A DNA stretch of 24,484 bases from CAYTMY01 sp964618075 (GTDB lineage: Bacteria > Bacillota > Clostridia > Eubacteriales > Anaerofustaceae), in the NCBI GenBank assembly GCA_964618075.1, contig CAZTZO010000022.1, positions 1 to 24,484 of the forward strand, read 5' to 3'. This document shows positions 1 to 6,722 of this stretch, in pieces. Position numbers and translations under genes: made by a program. Position 1 is the stretch's first letter. The number at the start of each line of letters is the position of its first letter. The notes beneath the pieces were generated by a model. The model made no database searches, was not told where the DNA came from, and saw only the letters and a program-made list of their open reading frames with translations.

Positions 1-27
1 TAGCTTATATTCGTTACTATACTTCAT
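1..27 (-). CDS. Transposase-like orfA, N-terminal fragment (runs off left edge)
   Basis: The first nine codons are visible: MKYSNEYKL, from an ATG at 27-25. This N-terminus is typical of small helix-turn-helix transposase subunits (orfA) of IS3-family elements, which often begin MKYS.EFKL. A purine-rich ribosome-binding site, AGGGGGT, lies about 6 bases upstream and falls inside one arm of the 32-67 hairpin. Only nine residues are available, so another DNA-binding protein cannot be ruled out. Confidence 0.45.
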
Positions 28-31
28 GAAA

Positions 32-67
32 GTACCCCCTATACTGGGTGTCCAGTATTGGGGGTAC
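32..67. repeat. Hairpin at the IS end covering the transposase RBS
   Basis: GTACCCCC (32-39) and ATACTGG (41-47) pair with CCAGTAT (52-58) and GGGGGTAC (60-67). One mismatch (40/59) interrupts the stem and the loop is four bases (48-51). In a minus-strand transcript the AGGGGGT ribosome-binding site of the ORF starting at 27 would be base-paired. It lacks a U-tract, so it is not a classical terminator, though it could weakly end the EF-G-like transcript. Confidence 0.7.
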
Positions 68-106
68 ATATCATTTAGAAGAGGAAGTCTTTATATTTTC
101 TTAATA

Positions 107-2152
107 TTATTTCCCTTCTTTTCTTGCTTTTGCATCTGCTATTATCTTATCAGCAAAAGCGGTAGGAACTTCTTCATATCTTTCAAAGCTCATATCAAAC
201 GAACCTCTTGCCTGCGTCATGGAACGCAGCTCTGTGGCATATTTGAACATCTCCGCATACGGAGCCTCTGCGTTGATTTTTTGGTATCCGCCTTTTATTG
301 GCTCCATACCCATTATTTTGCCTCTTTTTTTGTTCATATCACCCATGATGTCACCCATGTATTTATCGGGTACAGTTATACTCACTTTATATATAGGTTC
401 CAAAAGCACAGGTCCTGCGTTCGGCATACCTTCTCTGTAAGCTAAATTTGCTGCGGATATAAATGACATTTCGTCTGAGTCTACAGGATGGTACTTACCG
501 TCAAACAAAGTCGCCTTCAGTCCGACTACTGGATATCCCGCAAGAACTCCCTTTTCAACACATCTTCTCAATCCCTTTTCAACGGCAGGAATAAATTGTC
601 TGGGAACCGTTCCGCCGACTACTTTATCGACAAACTCAAGCTGCTCATCGAGATTGTACGAAGGCTCAAAGTCAATATCCACTACTCCGTATTGCCCGCT
701 TCCGCCCGACTGCTTTTTATGTTTGCCTTCGGCGGTCGCTTTCTTTTTAACGGTTTCTCTGTAAGGTATAAGAGGAACATCAAGCTCTACATCAACGCCG
801 TACTTTGTCTTAAGCTTGCTCGCTATGACTTCTATGTGCATTTCTCCGATTCCGAAGATAAGATTCTGATTCGTTTCAGAATTTCTCTCGAAATGTACCG
901 TAGGATCCTCTTCTTTTAATCTTGCAATGCCATTACCGAGCTTATCCTCATCACCCTTGGATTTCGGAGATATCGACATTGAAATGTTCGGCGTCGGGAA
1001 ATCTATCTGTTTGATGTCTTCAGGAGCATTTCCTACACACAAAACATGGTTTGTTATAGAATCGGTTAGCTTTGAAAAAGCTCCTATATCACCACATGAA
1101 ATACTTTCCAATTCGATTTGTTTCTTACCGGACAGTGTATACATATGATTTATTTTTTCTTTTTTACCGCTAGTTGAGTTTGTAAGCTCTATACCGTTTT
1201 TAACATTTCCCGCAATGACTTTAAACAATGAGAGTCTTCCTACATACGGGTCGGCGATAGTTTTGAAGATGAATACGCAGGCAGGTTTAGTTACGTCGTA
1301 TTCTTCCTTCTTTGAATCAAGCGGTGAGGGCATGATATTAACTATTACATTAAGCACCTTATCAAGCCCTACCTGAGAAAGAGCGGATATGCTCAACACA
1401 GGCACCATATCCTCTTCCAGCACGGCTTTTTTTACGCCATCATTTATTTCGTTTTCAGAAAGATCCTCTCCTTCGAGGTATTTTTCCATCAGCTCTTCAC
1501 TTGCGGACGCTGCGGTTTCCAAAAGCGCGTCTTTATACGTTTCTATTTTTGATTGAATATCAGGCGGCGTATTTTTCTTTGAGGGCGAACCGTTTGTATA
1601 TTCAAGTGTTTGCGAATTCAATACATCTGTTATAGTATTAAAGCCGACTCCTTCGTTTACGGATATTGTAAACGAGGCGGCTTTTGTACCGATTAGATTT
1701 TGTATAGAAGAATATGCTTTCTCAAAATCAGCATTTTCTCTGTCAAGCTTATTAATCAAAAACATTGCGGGAATGTGAGCTTCATTGACCAATTCCCATG
1801 CTTTTTCTGTTCCCACTTCTACGCCGCTGAGTGCATCAACCATTATTATGGCGCAATCGGCAACGCGAAGAGCAGACAGCTGTTCTCCGACAAAGTCAAA
1901 ATAACCGGGCGTATCGAGCCAGTTAATTTTTACTCCCTTGTATTCCAAAGGCAGCAAGGCAGTACTGATTGAAATGTTTCTCGTTTGTTCCTCGGCATCA
2001 TAATCAGATACCGTAGTGTGATCCTCAATTTTGCCCATTCTGTCAATGAGCTTTGTCTGATATGCCATAGCTTCAGCTAATACTGTTTTCCCGCATCCGC
2101 CATGGCCTAACACCGCGACATTTCTTACATCCTTCGAATCGTAAACTTTCAT
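107..2152 (-). CDS. EF-G-like translation GTPase (EF-G2/FusA2-like paralogue)
   Basis: This 681-residue protein has the full EF-G architecture: a GTPase domain, then domains II-V. G1 is GHGGCGKT (residues 16-23), where canonical EF-G has AHxDAGKT. G3 is DTPGYFDF (80-87) and G4 is NKLD (134-137). The histidine of the canonical DTPGHVDF motif is Tyr84 here, and switch I reads RNISI rather than RGITI. These features point to the EF-G2/FusA2-like subfamily, not to the main elongation factor; its exact role is unsettled and it may lack efficient ribosome-dependent GTP hydrolysis. Domain IV contains HKKQSGGSGQYG. The chosen ATG at 2152 follows GGAGGG and puts the P-loop where expected; a longer frame to 2203 has no RBS and runs into the preceding hairpin. 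It lies downstream of ytxH and the DUF948 gene and may be read with them through the 2186-2220 hairpin. Confidence 0.88.
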   Translation of the reverse strand: MKVYDSKDVRNVAVLGHGGCGKTVLAEAMAYQTKLIDRMGKIEDHTTVSDYDAEEQTRNISISTALLPLEYKGVKINWLDTPGYFDFVGEQLSALRVADCAIIMVDALSGVEVGTEKAWELVNEAHIPAMFLINKLDRENADFEKAYSSIQNLIGTKAASFTISVNEGVGFNTITDVLNSQTLEYTNGSPSKKNTPPDIQSKIETYKDALLETAASASEELMEKYLEGEDLSENEINDGVKKAVLEEDMVPVLSISALSQVGLDKVLNVIVNIMPSPLDSKKEEYDVTKPACVFIFKTIADPYVGRLSLFKVIAGNVKNGIELTNSTSGKKEKINHMYTLSGKKQIELESISCGDIGAFSKLTDSITNHVLCVGNAPEDIKQIDFPTPNISMSISPKSKGDEDKLGNGIARLKEEDPTVHFERNSETNQNLIFGIGEMHIEVIASKLKTKYGVDVELDVPLIPYRETVKKKATAEGKHKKQSGGSGQYGVVDIDFEPSYNLDEQLEFVDKVVGGTVPRQFIPAVEKGLRRCVEKGVLAGYPVVGLKATLFDGKYHPVDSDEMSFISAANLAYREGMPNAGPVLLEPIYKVSITVPDKYMGDIMGDMNKKRGKIMGMEPIKGGYQKINAEAPYAEMFKYATELRSMTQARGSFDMSFERYEEVPTAFADKIIADAKARKEGK

Positions 2153-2185
2153 AATCCCTCCGCTGTTTTTTTTGAAATAAACACA

Positions 2186-2220
2186 GAAATTGAGGATAGG
2201 CATAGCTTATCCTCAATTTC
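2186..2220 (-). terminator. Hairpin after the DUF948 gene, before the EF-G-like gene
   Basis: GAAATTGAGGATA (2186-2198) is a perfect 13-bp inverted match to 2208-2220, with a 9-base loop. On the minus strand it follows the DUF948 stop codon immediately and is followed by a U-rich stretch (TGTGTTTATTTC). It is probably a terminator, possibly leaky, because I see no convincing promoter between it and the EF-G-like start at 2152. Confidence 0.65.
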
Positions 2221-2221
2221 A

Positions 2222-2611
2222 TTACTTAAGATTTTTTGTCAGTCTTTGATACTTTTTTATTTTCTTCTTTTCCGAATATGATTTAGCAGCTTTTATTACA
2301 GAGAAAACTATACTGGCAATACCCAATGTTGCTTTTATTGCATTGCCTGTTTTATCATCGGAAACTGTTTTTGTTTGCAGTGTTGAGACTTTCTCAACGG
2401 TTGTTGTGACCTTGTTGACCAAGGATTTTGCATCCGCAGATACGCTGTCCACATTTGAAACGATATTAGTTACGTTAGATTCATTATCATCAATAAATTT
2501 ATTGACCTTTTGTAACGTAACAGTCATCTTTTTTAAAGTTATTATCAGGTATACGGAAACACCGACAAGGGCAACACCGACTACCAGAACAACTATTTCC
2601 CATATTTGCAT
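2222..2611 (-). CDS. DUF948 family membrane-anchored protein
   Basis: This 129-residue protein has one N-terminal hydrophobic segment (about residues 5-25), then a long amphipathic region rich in V, N, S, K and D and probably helical (about 28-80), then a second hydrophobic stretch (about 92-110) and a very basic end (KKKIKKYQR). The pattern matches the DUF948 family, whose Bacillus member YtxG is a general stress protein encoded with ytxH. Here it starts 14 bases after the ytxH-like stop, so the two share an operon. Its molecular function is unknown. The RBS is weak (AGTGGT), which suggests coupling to the upstream gene. Confidence 0.75.
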   Translation of the reverse strand: MQIWEIVVLVVGVALVGVSVYLIITLKKMTVTLQKVNKFIDDNESNVTNIVSNVDSVSADAKSLVNKVTTTVEKVSTLQTKTVSDDKTGNAIKATLGIASIVFSVIKAAKSYSEKKKIKKYQRLTKNLK

Positions 2612-2625
2612 ATTTATACCACTGA

Positions 2626-2937
2626 TTATTCTTGTGTATCGTTCAAATCATCTTTGTCTTGCATATCATCAGCGTTACAGACAAGCGTTTCTTTTATTTC
2701 CTGGAACTGTTCCTTTGCTTTATCTGCATAGTCGTTTGCCATTTTGGACACTTCACTGCTTATCGTACCGAATTTGTCAGAAGCGTAATCTACAAAATCT
2801 CCTACTCCGAGCATTACATTATCAATTTTCTCTTTGGCGACCGCCGTCACTTCCTCTTTATTGTCCGATATATATTTGGCTGCTACGCCAGCTGCAATAC
2901 CGAGCAAGAAGCCTGTTACAAAATTTCCTTTTGACAT
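2626..2937 (-). CDS. YtxH-like small membrane/stress protein
   Basis: This 103-residue protein starts MSKGNFVTGFLLGIAAGVAAKYI, a short glycine-rich transmembrane segment typical of the YtxH family. A charged, probably helical region follows (about residues 28-85), and the C-terminus is acidic. In Bacillus the family is linked to the general stress response; the biochemical role is not known. The start is well supported by TAAGGAGG eight bases upstream. It is the first gene of a two-gene unit with DUF948 and has its own promoter inside a long palindrome (2965-3001). Confidence 0.78.
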   Translation of the reverse strand: MSKGNFVTGFLLGIAAGVAAKYISDNKEEVTAVAKEKIDNVMLGVGDFVDYASDKFGTISSEVSKMANDYADKAKEQFQEIKETLVCNADDMQDKDDLNDTQE

Positions 2938-2964
2938 TTTGTCCTCCTTAATTGATTATTAACC

Positions 2965-3001
2965 AATTGTATATTTATTATAACATAATCAATATACAAT
3001 T
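2965..3001. repeat. 37-bp near-perfect palindrome between ftsH and ytxH
   Basis: AATTGTATATT (2965-2975) matches 2991-3001 in inverse, and ATTAT (2977-2981) matches ATAAT (2985-2989) around a 3-base centre. Only the 2976/2990 pair is mismatched, giving 16 of 17 pairs. It lies 31 bases past the ftsH stop and covers the -10 and part of the -35 of the ytxH promoter. It could end ftsH transcription, bind a regulator, or both. It lacks a U-tract and is very AT-rich. Confidence 0.8.
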
Positions 3002-3004
3002 CAA
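2977..3004 (-). promoter_or_regulatory. Sigma-A-like promoter for ytxH-DUF948
   Basis: On the minus strand, TTGAAT (3004-2999) is followed after 16 bases by TATAAT (2982-2977). The ytxH ATG lies 39 bases downstream of the -10 with a strong RBS between. The whole -10 is embedded in the 2965-3001 palindrome. Confidence 0.65.
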
Positions 3005-3031
3005 CAAATTATTAGATAATAACCATTAAAA

Positions 3032-5050
3032 TTAATTTTCGTTATCTTCTTTTTTGTCCTCGTCTTTTTCTTTTTCGCTATTCTTTATAATCGTTTTGTT
3101 ATTCTCATTGTCTACAGTATCATCGTTAACTTCGCTAATTACCTCTTGTTTTTCCTTTTTTATCTTCTTTTGAGGCGTAGGCTTCGTTTCGATAGGCGTA
3201 ATTTCTCCTTTTTCAAACAGTTCTCTGAACTCATCACCGCTTAGAGATTCACGCTTATACAATTCGCTGACTATAAGATCAATCTTTTCTTTGTTTGCCG
3301 AAATGATTTCTTTAGCCTTGGCATAGCACTCGTCCATTATCTTTCGTGTTTCACTATCTATAATCGACGCAATGTTTTCACTGTAGTTTTTGCTTCTGAG
3401 AAAATCTCTCCCGATAAATACGTCATCATCATCGCCACCATAGCTTATCGGGCCCAAAAGATCGCTCATGCCATAATTTGTTATCATCGTTCTGGCAATC
3501 TTAGTTGCTCTGTCAATATCGCTTACAGCGCCTGTACAAATATCTTCCAGCATGATCTCTTCGGAAGCTCTTCCTCCAAGCATCATCGTTATGGTATCAA
3601 GTAGTTTGTTCTTGCTCATATGCGAATCGTCCGTTTCGGGCAAATTGATAGTATACCCTGCTGCCGAACCGCGAGGAATCACAGATATCTCAAGGACAGG
3701 ATCGCAATTTTTGAGTGACTGAGAAACAACAGCATGTCCTACTTCATGGTATGCCGTTATTCTCTTATCATGCTCCGTCACGACCATACTGCGTTTTTCG
3801 GGGCCTGCTATGACCCTTTTTATTGCTTCCTGCAAATGCTGCATAACAATTTGCTTGCTCTTTGTCCTTGCGGCAAGTAAAGATGCTTCGTTCATCACAT
3901 TTTCTAGATCCGCCCCTGTAAAGCCTGCCGTAGCCTTTGCAATTTTATTCAAATCTACGTTATTACCGAGAGGTTTGTTCCTGGAATGCACCTTAAGAAT
4001 TTCTTCCCTCCCCTTTACGTCAGGAGGACGTACAGTTATCTGTCTGTCAAATCTGCCGGGCCTGAGAAGAGCCGGATCAAGTATATCTGCTCTATTTGTA
4101 GCCGCTATTACAATGATGCCCTGATGATCGGAGAATCCGTCCATTTCAACGAGCAGTTGGTTTAATGTTTGTTCTCTTTCGTCATTTCCGCCGCCAAGTC
4201 CTGCGCCTCTGTGTCTGCCGACAGCGTCGATTTCATCAATGAACACAATACATGGCGAGCTTTTTTTGGCGTTTTCAAAAAGATCTCTTACTCTTGAAGC
4301 GCCGACGCCAACGAACATTTCCACGAAATCGGAGCCGCTTATTGTAAAGAAGGGTACTCCTGCTTCTCCTGCCGTCGCTCTTGCCAATAGTGTTTTACCT
4401 GTGCCCGGAAGACCTACAAGGAGAACTCCTTTCGGTATGCGCGCGCCTAATTTTTTATACCTGTCAGGGTATTTAAGGAAATCAACGACCTCCTCAAGCT
4501 CCTGTTTCTCTTCGTCAGCTCCGGCAACATCGTTAAAGTTAACGGCTTTATCGTTTGCAGTATACAATTTCGCCTTGCTCTTACCGAAATTCATAACCCT
4601 GCCGCCTCCGCCGCCTCCCTGTTGGCTGATAAAGAAGAATAAGACGAAGCCCACTACCACAAAGGTCATCACAGTCATGATAATGCTTGACCAGCTGTCC
4701 TCTGAGAGAATGTCATACTTAACAGTCAAGTCGCCCGGATGCTCCTGCTCATACCTGTTTATGTCTTCAGAAAGCTCATCGGAAGGAGCATATAAATATA
4801 TCATGCTGACTCCCTCGGCAGTCTGGCTTTTAAGAGTCGCTTCCACATAAGAAGCCGAATTCTGACCCATTGATATATTCAAGCTGCCTATTTGTGAATT
4901 GTCCAAACTTTGTACAAACTCAGTGTACATGACCTCTTTTTTAGAAGATGAACCGAATAGCTTACCTCCGGATACGCTAGTCATGAACAAATATGCACCT
5001 ACGAGTATAATGATATAAAATATCAGAGTAGCAAAACCTCTTTTTTTCAA
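3032..5050 (-). CDS. ftsH: ATP-dependent zinc metalloprotease FtsH
   Basis: This 672-residue membrane protease degrades misfolded membrane proteins and short-lived regulators. Two transmembrane segments (about residues 7-25 and 120-142) flank an extracytoplasmic domain. The AAA domain shows Walker A GLPGTGKT (213-220, where GPPGTGKT is usual), Walker B IVFIDEID (268-275) and the second region of homology ending LLRPGRFDR (328-336). The zinc site is HEVGH (435-439), with Asp511 in SDIDRA as probable third ligand. A low-complexity charged tail (about 622-672, K/E/D/N-rich) is specific to this protein. The start codon is TTG at 5050, supported by AGGAGA seven bases upstream; no in-frame ATG precedes it. 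tilS lies 115 bases upstream in the same direction, as in many Firmicutes, but hpt, often found between the two, is absent. Confidence 0.96.
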   Translation of the reverse strand: MKKRGFATLIFYIIILVGAYLFMTSVSGGKLFGSSSKKEVMYTEFVQSLDNSQIGSLNISMGQNSASYVEATLKSQTAEGVSMIYLYAPSDELSEDINRYEQEHPGDLTVKYDILSEDSWSSIIMTVMTFVVVGFVLFFFISQQGGGGGGRVMNFGKSKAKLYTANDKAVNFNDVAGADEEKQELEEVVDFLKYPDRYKKLGARIPKGVLLVGLPGTGKTLLARATAGEAGVPFFTISGSDFVEMFVGVGASRVRDLFENAKKSSPCIVFIDEIDAVGRHRGAGLGGGNDEREQTLNQLLVEMDGFSDHQGIIVIAATNRADILDPALLRPGRFDRQITVRPPDVKGREEILKVHSRNKPLGNNVDLNKIAKATAGFTGADLENVMNEASLLAARTKSKQIVMQHLQEAIKRVIAGPEKRSMVVTEHDKRITAYHEVGHAVVSQSLKNCDPVLEISVIPRGSAAGYTINLPETDDSHMSKNKLLDTITMMLGGRASEEIMLEDICTGAVSDIDRATKIARTMITNYGMSDLLGPISYGGDDDDVFIGRDFLRSKNYSENIASIIDSETRKIMDECYAKAKEIISANKEKIDLIVSELYKRESLSGDEFRELFEKGEITPIETKPTPQKKIKKEKQEVISEVNDDTVDNENNKTIIKNSEKEKDEDKKEDNEN

Positions 5051-5102
5051 TCTGTCTCTCCTGATGTTAATATTTTATTATAAAGTTTATCACCGATGAT
5101 GT

Positions 5103-5116
5103 CGTTTACATAAACG
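5103..5116. repeat. Short palindrome in the tilS-ftsH gap
   Basis: CGTTTA and TAAACG flank a 2-base centre, about 53 bases upstream of the ftsH TTG. On the minus strand it precedes a possible -10 (TATAAT about 23 bases before the start codon). It could be an operator, but a 6-bp arm is weak evidence. Confidence 0.35.
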
Positions 5117-5165
5117 GTTCAACAAACTAATTCTAAATTAATCTTATTTTTTGTTGTACGGTTTT

Positions 5166-6566
5166 TTATTCCAAATACTGTATCTGAAGTATTTTTTTTG
5201 TATTTTCCGTCACCATATATCTTCTGTCGGTTTCATGTCCGCAAATACATACAATATTTTCTCCGTCAGTCAAAATAGGTATTTCATCGCGCATATCTTT
5301 ATTAATCTTTCTGTCTATAAAGAATCTTTTTAATGTTTTTGCTCCGTTTATACCGATTAGATAAAAACTGTCAGACTCTCTTCTGTTCCTTACTGTGAGT
5401 ATATCATTTATTTTATCATAGTCGACGTACATTATATGCTTATCACGGGTATTCTTTTCGAATTCTTTTGTAATTTTAAGCTTTAATGCAAAAGCTTGCT
5501 TTGCGAAAACAAATATCCCTTCCTTATTTATCCTGTAAGTATATCTTTTCGTACCGGATACGCTCGTACTTTTTATTAATGAAAGTTTTTCATACCTCCT
5601 TGAAATAACAAGCGAATGGATATTGTAATCCCACACTGTTTTGTTTCTGTCGGAAATAAGCGAAAGTATGTCTGTTATACTTGCATTTGTGATATCTTTA
5701 TTTACTCCCAGCTCAGCGGCTGTCTTTTTTATAAACTCGTATTTAACACAGCTCGGAGCGCTGAACAGAATGTCGAACATTATTATTATCTTATCTCTTT
5801 GTTTTATTACGGGCAGCTTTTCGGCTTCTTTGACTGCCAAAGACGAATAATCACAGGCAATACTGCTTAAACTCAGCATGTTTTTCGAAAATGAAACATT
5901 CTCTTTTTTTAATAAGGGCAATATCTCGTTACGCACTCTGTTCCTGAAATATATATTTTCGAAATTTGTCTCATCCTGTACAAAGGGTATTTCATACTCA
6001 TTTATAAAAGCAAGTATCTCACTTTTTTCAAAACACAACAAAGGTCTGATTATCTTATCACGCCTTATCGGAATACCGCACAGACCGTCAATACCGCTAC
6101 CTCTTATAAGATGCATAATTACAGTTTCGGCATTATCATCGGCGTGATGTGCTGTCGCTATTTTATCAAATTTATCCTCAAGCGAAGTGATTATGGAATA
6201 CCGTTCTATTCTGCCCGCAAGCTCTTGTGATATCGCCATATCCTTTGCCTTCTTCGGTATATCAGTTGTATATGAATAAAGATTAACATCCAAGTCGGCG
6301 CAAAGCGTTTTGACAAAATCAGCGTCCGAGGCTGCATTTGTACGAATACAATGATTTAGATGAAAAGCTTCAATGTCGAGCGAATATTTATCTTTTATAC
6401 ATAAAAGCATATATAACAAAAAAACAGAGTCCGCACCGCCTGAAAGTGCAACGAGTAATTTGTCGTTTTGAGAAACAAGAGAATTCTTATTGACAAATTG
6501 ACAAAATTTCTCTGTTTGTATAGCATTTATAGGTATTTTTTCTCTGTTTACATGTGATAATTGCAT
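5166..6566 (-). CDS. tilS: tRNA(Ile)-lysidine synthase TilS
   Basis: TilS converts C34 of tRNA-Ile2 (anticodon CAU) to lysidine, using ATP and lysine, so that the tRNA reads AUA and is charged with Ile. The PP-loop motif SGGADS is at residues 42-47, preceded by LLVAL. The N-terminal domain continues with FHLNHCIR and TAHHADDNAETVIMHLIRGSG, both characteristic of TilS. The C-terminal TilS_C domain is at about 390-466 (NGAKTLKRFFIDRKI). The length of 466 residues fits the family. The ATG at 6566 has no visible Shine-Dalgarno sequence; I kept it because it is the only start codon ahead of the conserved domain, which makes the N-terminus about 15 residues longer than usual. ftsH follows. Confidence 0.93.
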   Translation of the reverse strand: MQLSHVNREKIPINAIQTEKFCQFVNKNSLVSQNDKLLVALSGGADSVFLLYMLLCIKDKYSLDIEAFHLNHCIRTNAASDADFVKTLCADLDVNLYSYTTDIPKKAKDMAISQELAGRIERYSIITSLEDKFDKIATAHHADDNAETVIMHLIRGSGIDGLCGIPIRRDKIIRPLLCFEKSEILAFINEYEIPFVQDETNFENIYFRNRVRNEILPLLKKENVSFSKNMLSLSSIACDYSSLAVKEAEKLPVIKQRDKIIIMFDILFSAPSCVKYEFIKKTAAELGVNKDITNASITDILSLISDRNKTVWDYNIHSLVISRRYEKLSLIKSTSVSGTKRYTYRINKEGIFVFAKQAFALKLKITKEFEKNTRDKHIMYVDYDKINDILTVRNRRESDSFYLIGINGAKTLKRFFIDRKINKDMRDEIPILTDGENIVCICGHETDRRYMVTENTKKILQIQYLE

Positions 6567-6612
6567 GATATAATAATTTTAGCCGTTTTTGCTTCGCCAA
6601 ACAATAATTCCA

Positions 6613-6629
6613 TACTAATTATATTAGTA
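6613..6629. repeat. Palindrome in the tilS/secA divergent region
   Basis: TACTAAT (6613-6619) and ATTAGTA (6623-6629) form a perfect inverted repeat around TAT. On the minus strand it contains TATAAT (6623-6618), a plausible -10 for tilS, about 52 bases before its ATG. It may be an operator or chance in AT-rich DNA. Confidence 0.4.
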
Positions 6630-6668
6630 AACTTAATTTATAAACGCAAGCGAAAATTTATATCATTA

Positions 6669-6677
6669 TGCTATAAT
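6669..6677 (+). promoter_or_regulatory. Extended -10 promoter for secA
   Basis: TGCTATAAT is a perfect extended -10 (TGnTATAAT). No good -35 is visible 17 bases upstream, which is normal for extended -10 promoters. The secA ATG is 46 bases downstream. Confidence 0.6.
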
Positions 6678-6722
6678 ACATGCAAACAAATATTAATGCG
6701 ATTTTTAATAGAGGTGTAGCCA

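Larger units (their letters stand above)
1..68 (-). mobile_element. End of an insertion sequence, probably IS3 family (partial)
   Basis: Read on the minus strand from position 68, the sequence starts TGTACCCCCAATACTGGACA. This resembles the TGTAC...CCCCAA...TGGACA terminal inverted repeats I know from IS3-family (IS150-group) elements, and it has the 5'-TG end of that family. An ORF with a transposase-like N-terminus starts at 27 and runs off the left edge. Positions 32-67 form a strong GC-rich hairpin, unlike the AT-rich surroundings. The inferred boundary at 68 lies 38 bases downstream of the stop of the EF-G-like gene, so that gene is intact. A 3-4 bp target duplication would begin at about 69. 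The other end is outside the window, so the assignment rests on this end alone. Confidence 0.55.

Noticed and set aside
32..67. Metal-regulator (CsoR-like) operator because of the C5/G5 palindrome
   Set aside because: The TG-starting end and the transposase-like ORF explain the sequence better; no metal-transport gene is visible.
26..445. Plus-strand ORF of 139 codons at the left end
   Set aside because: It lies antisense to the conserved EF-G-like C-terminus and the IS end; composition is typical of an antisense shadow.
4239..4850. Plus-strand ORF of 203 codons inside ftsH
   Set aside because: Antisense to the conserved FtsH AAA domain; no RBS and no recognisable motif.
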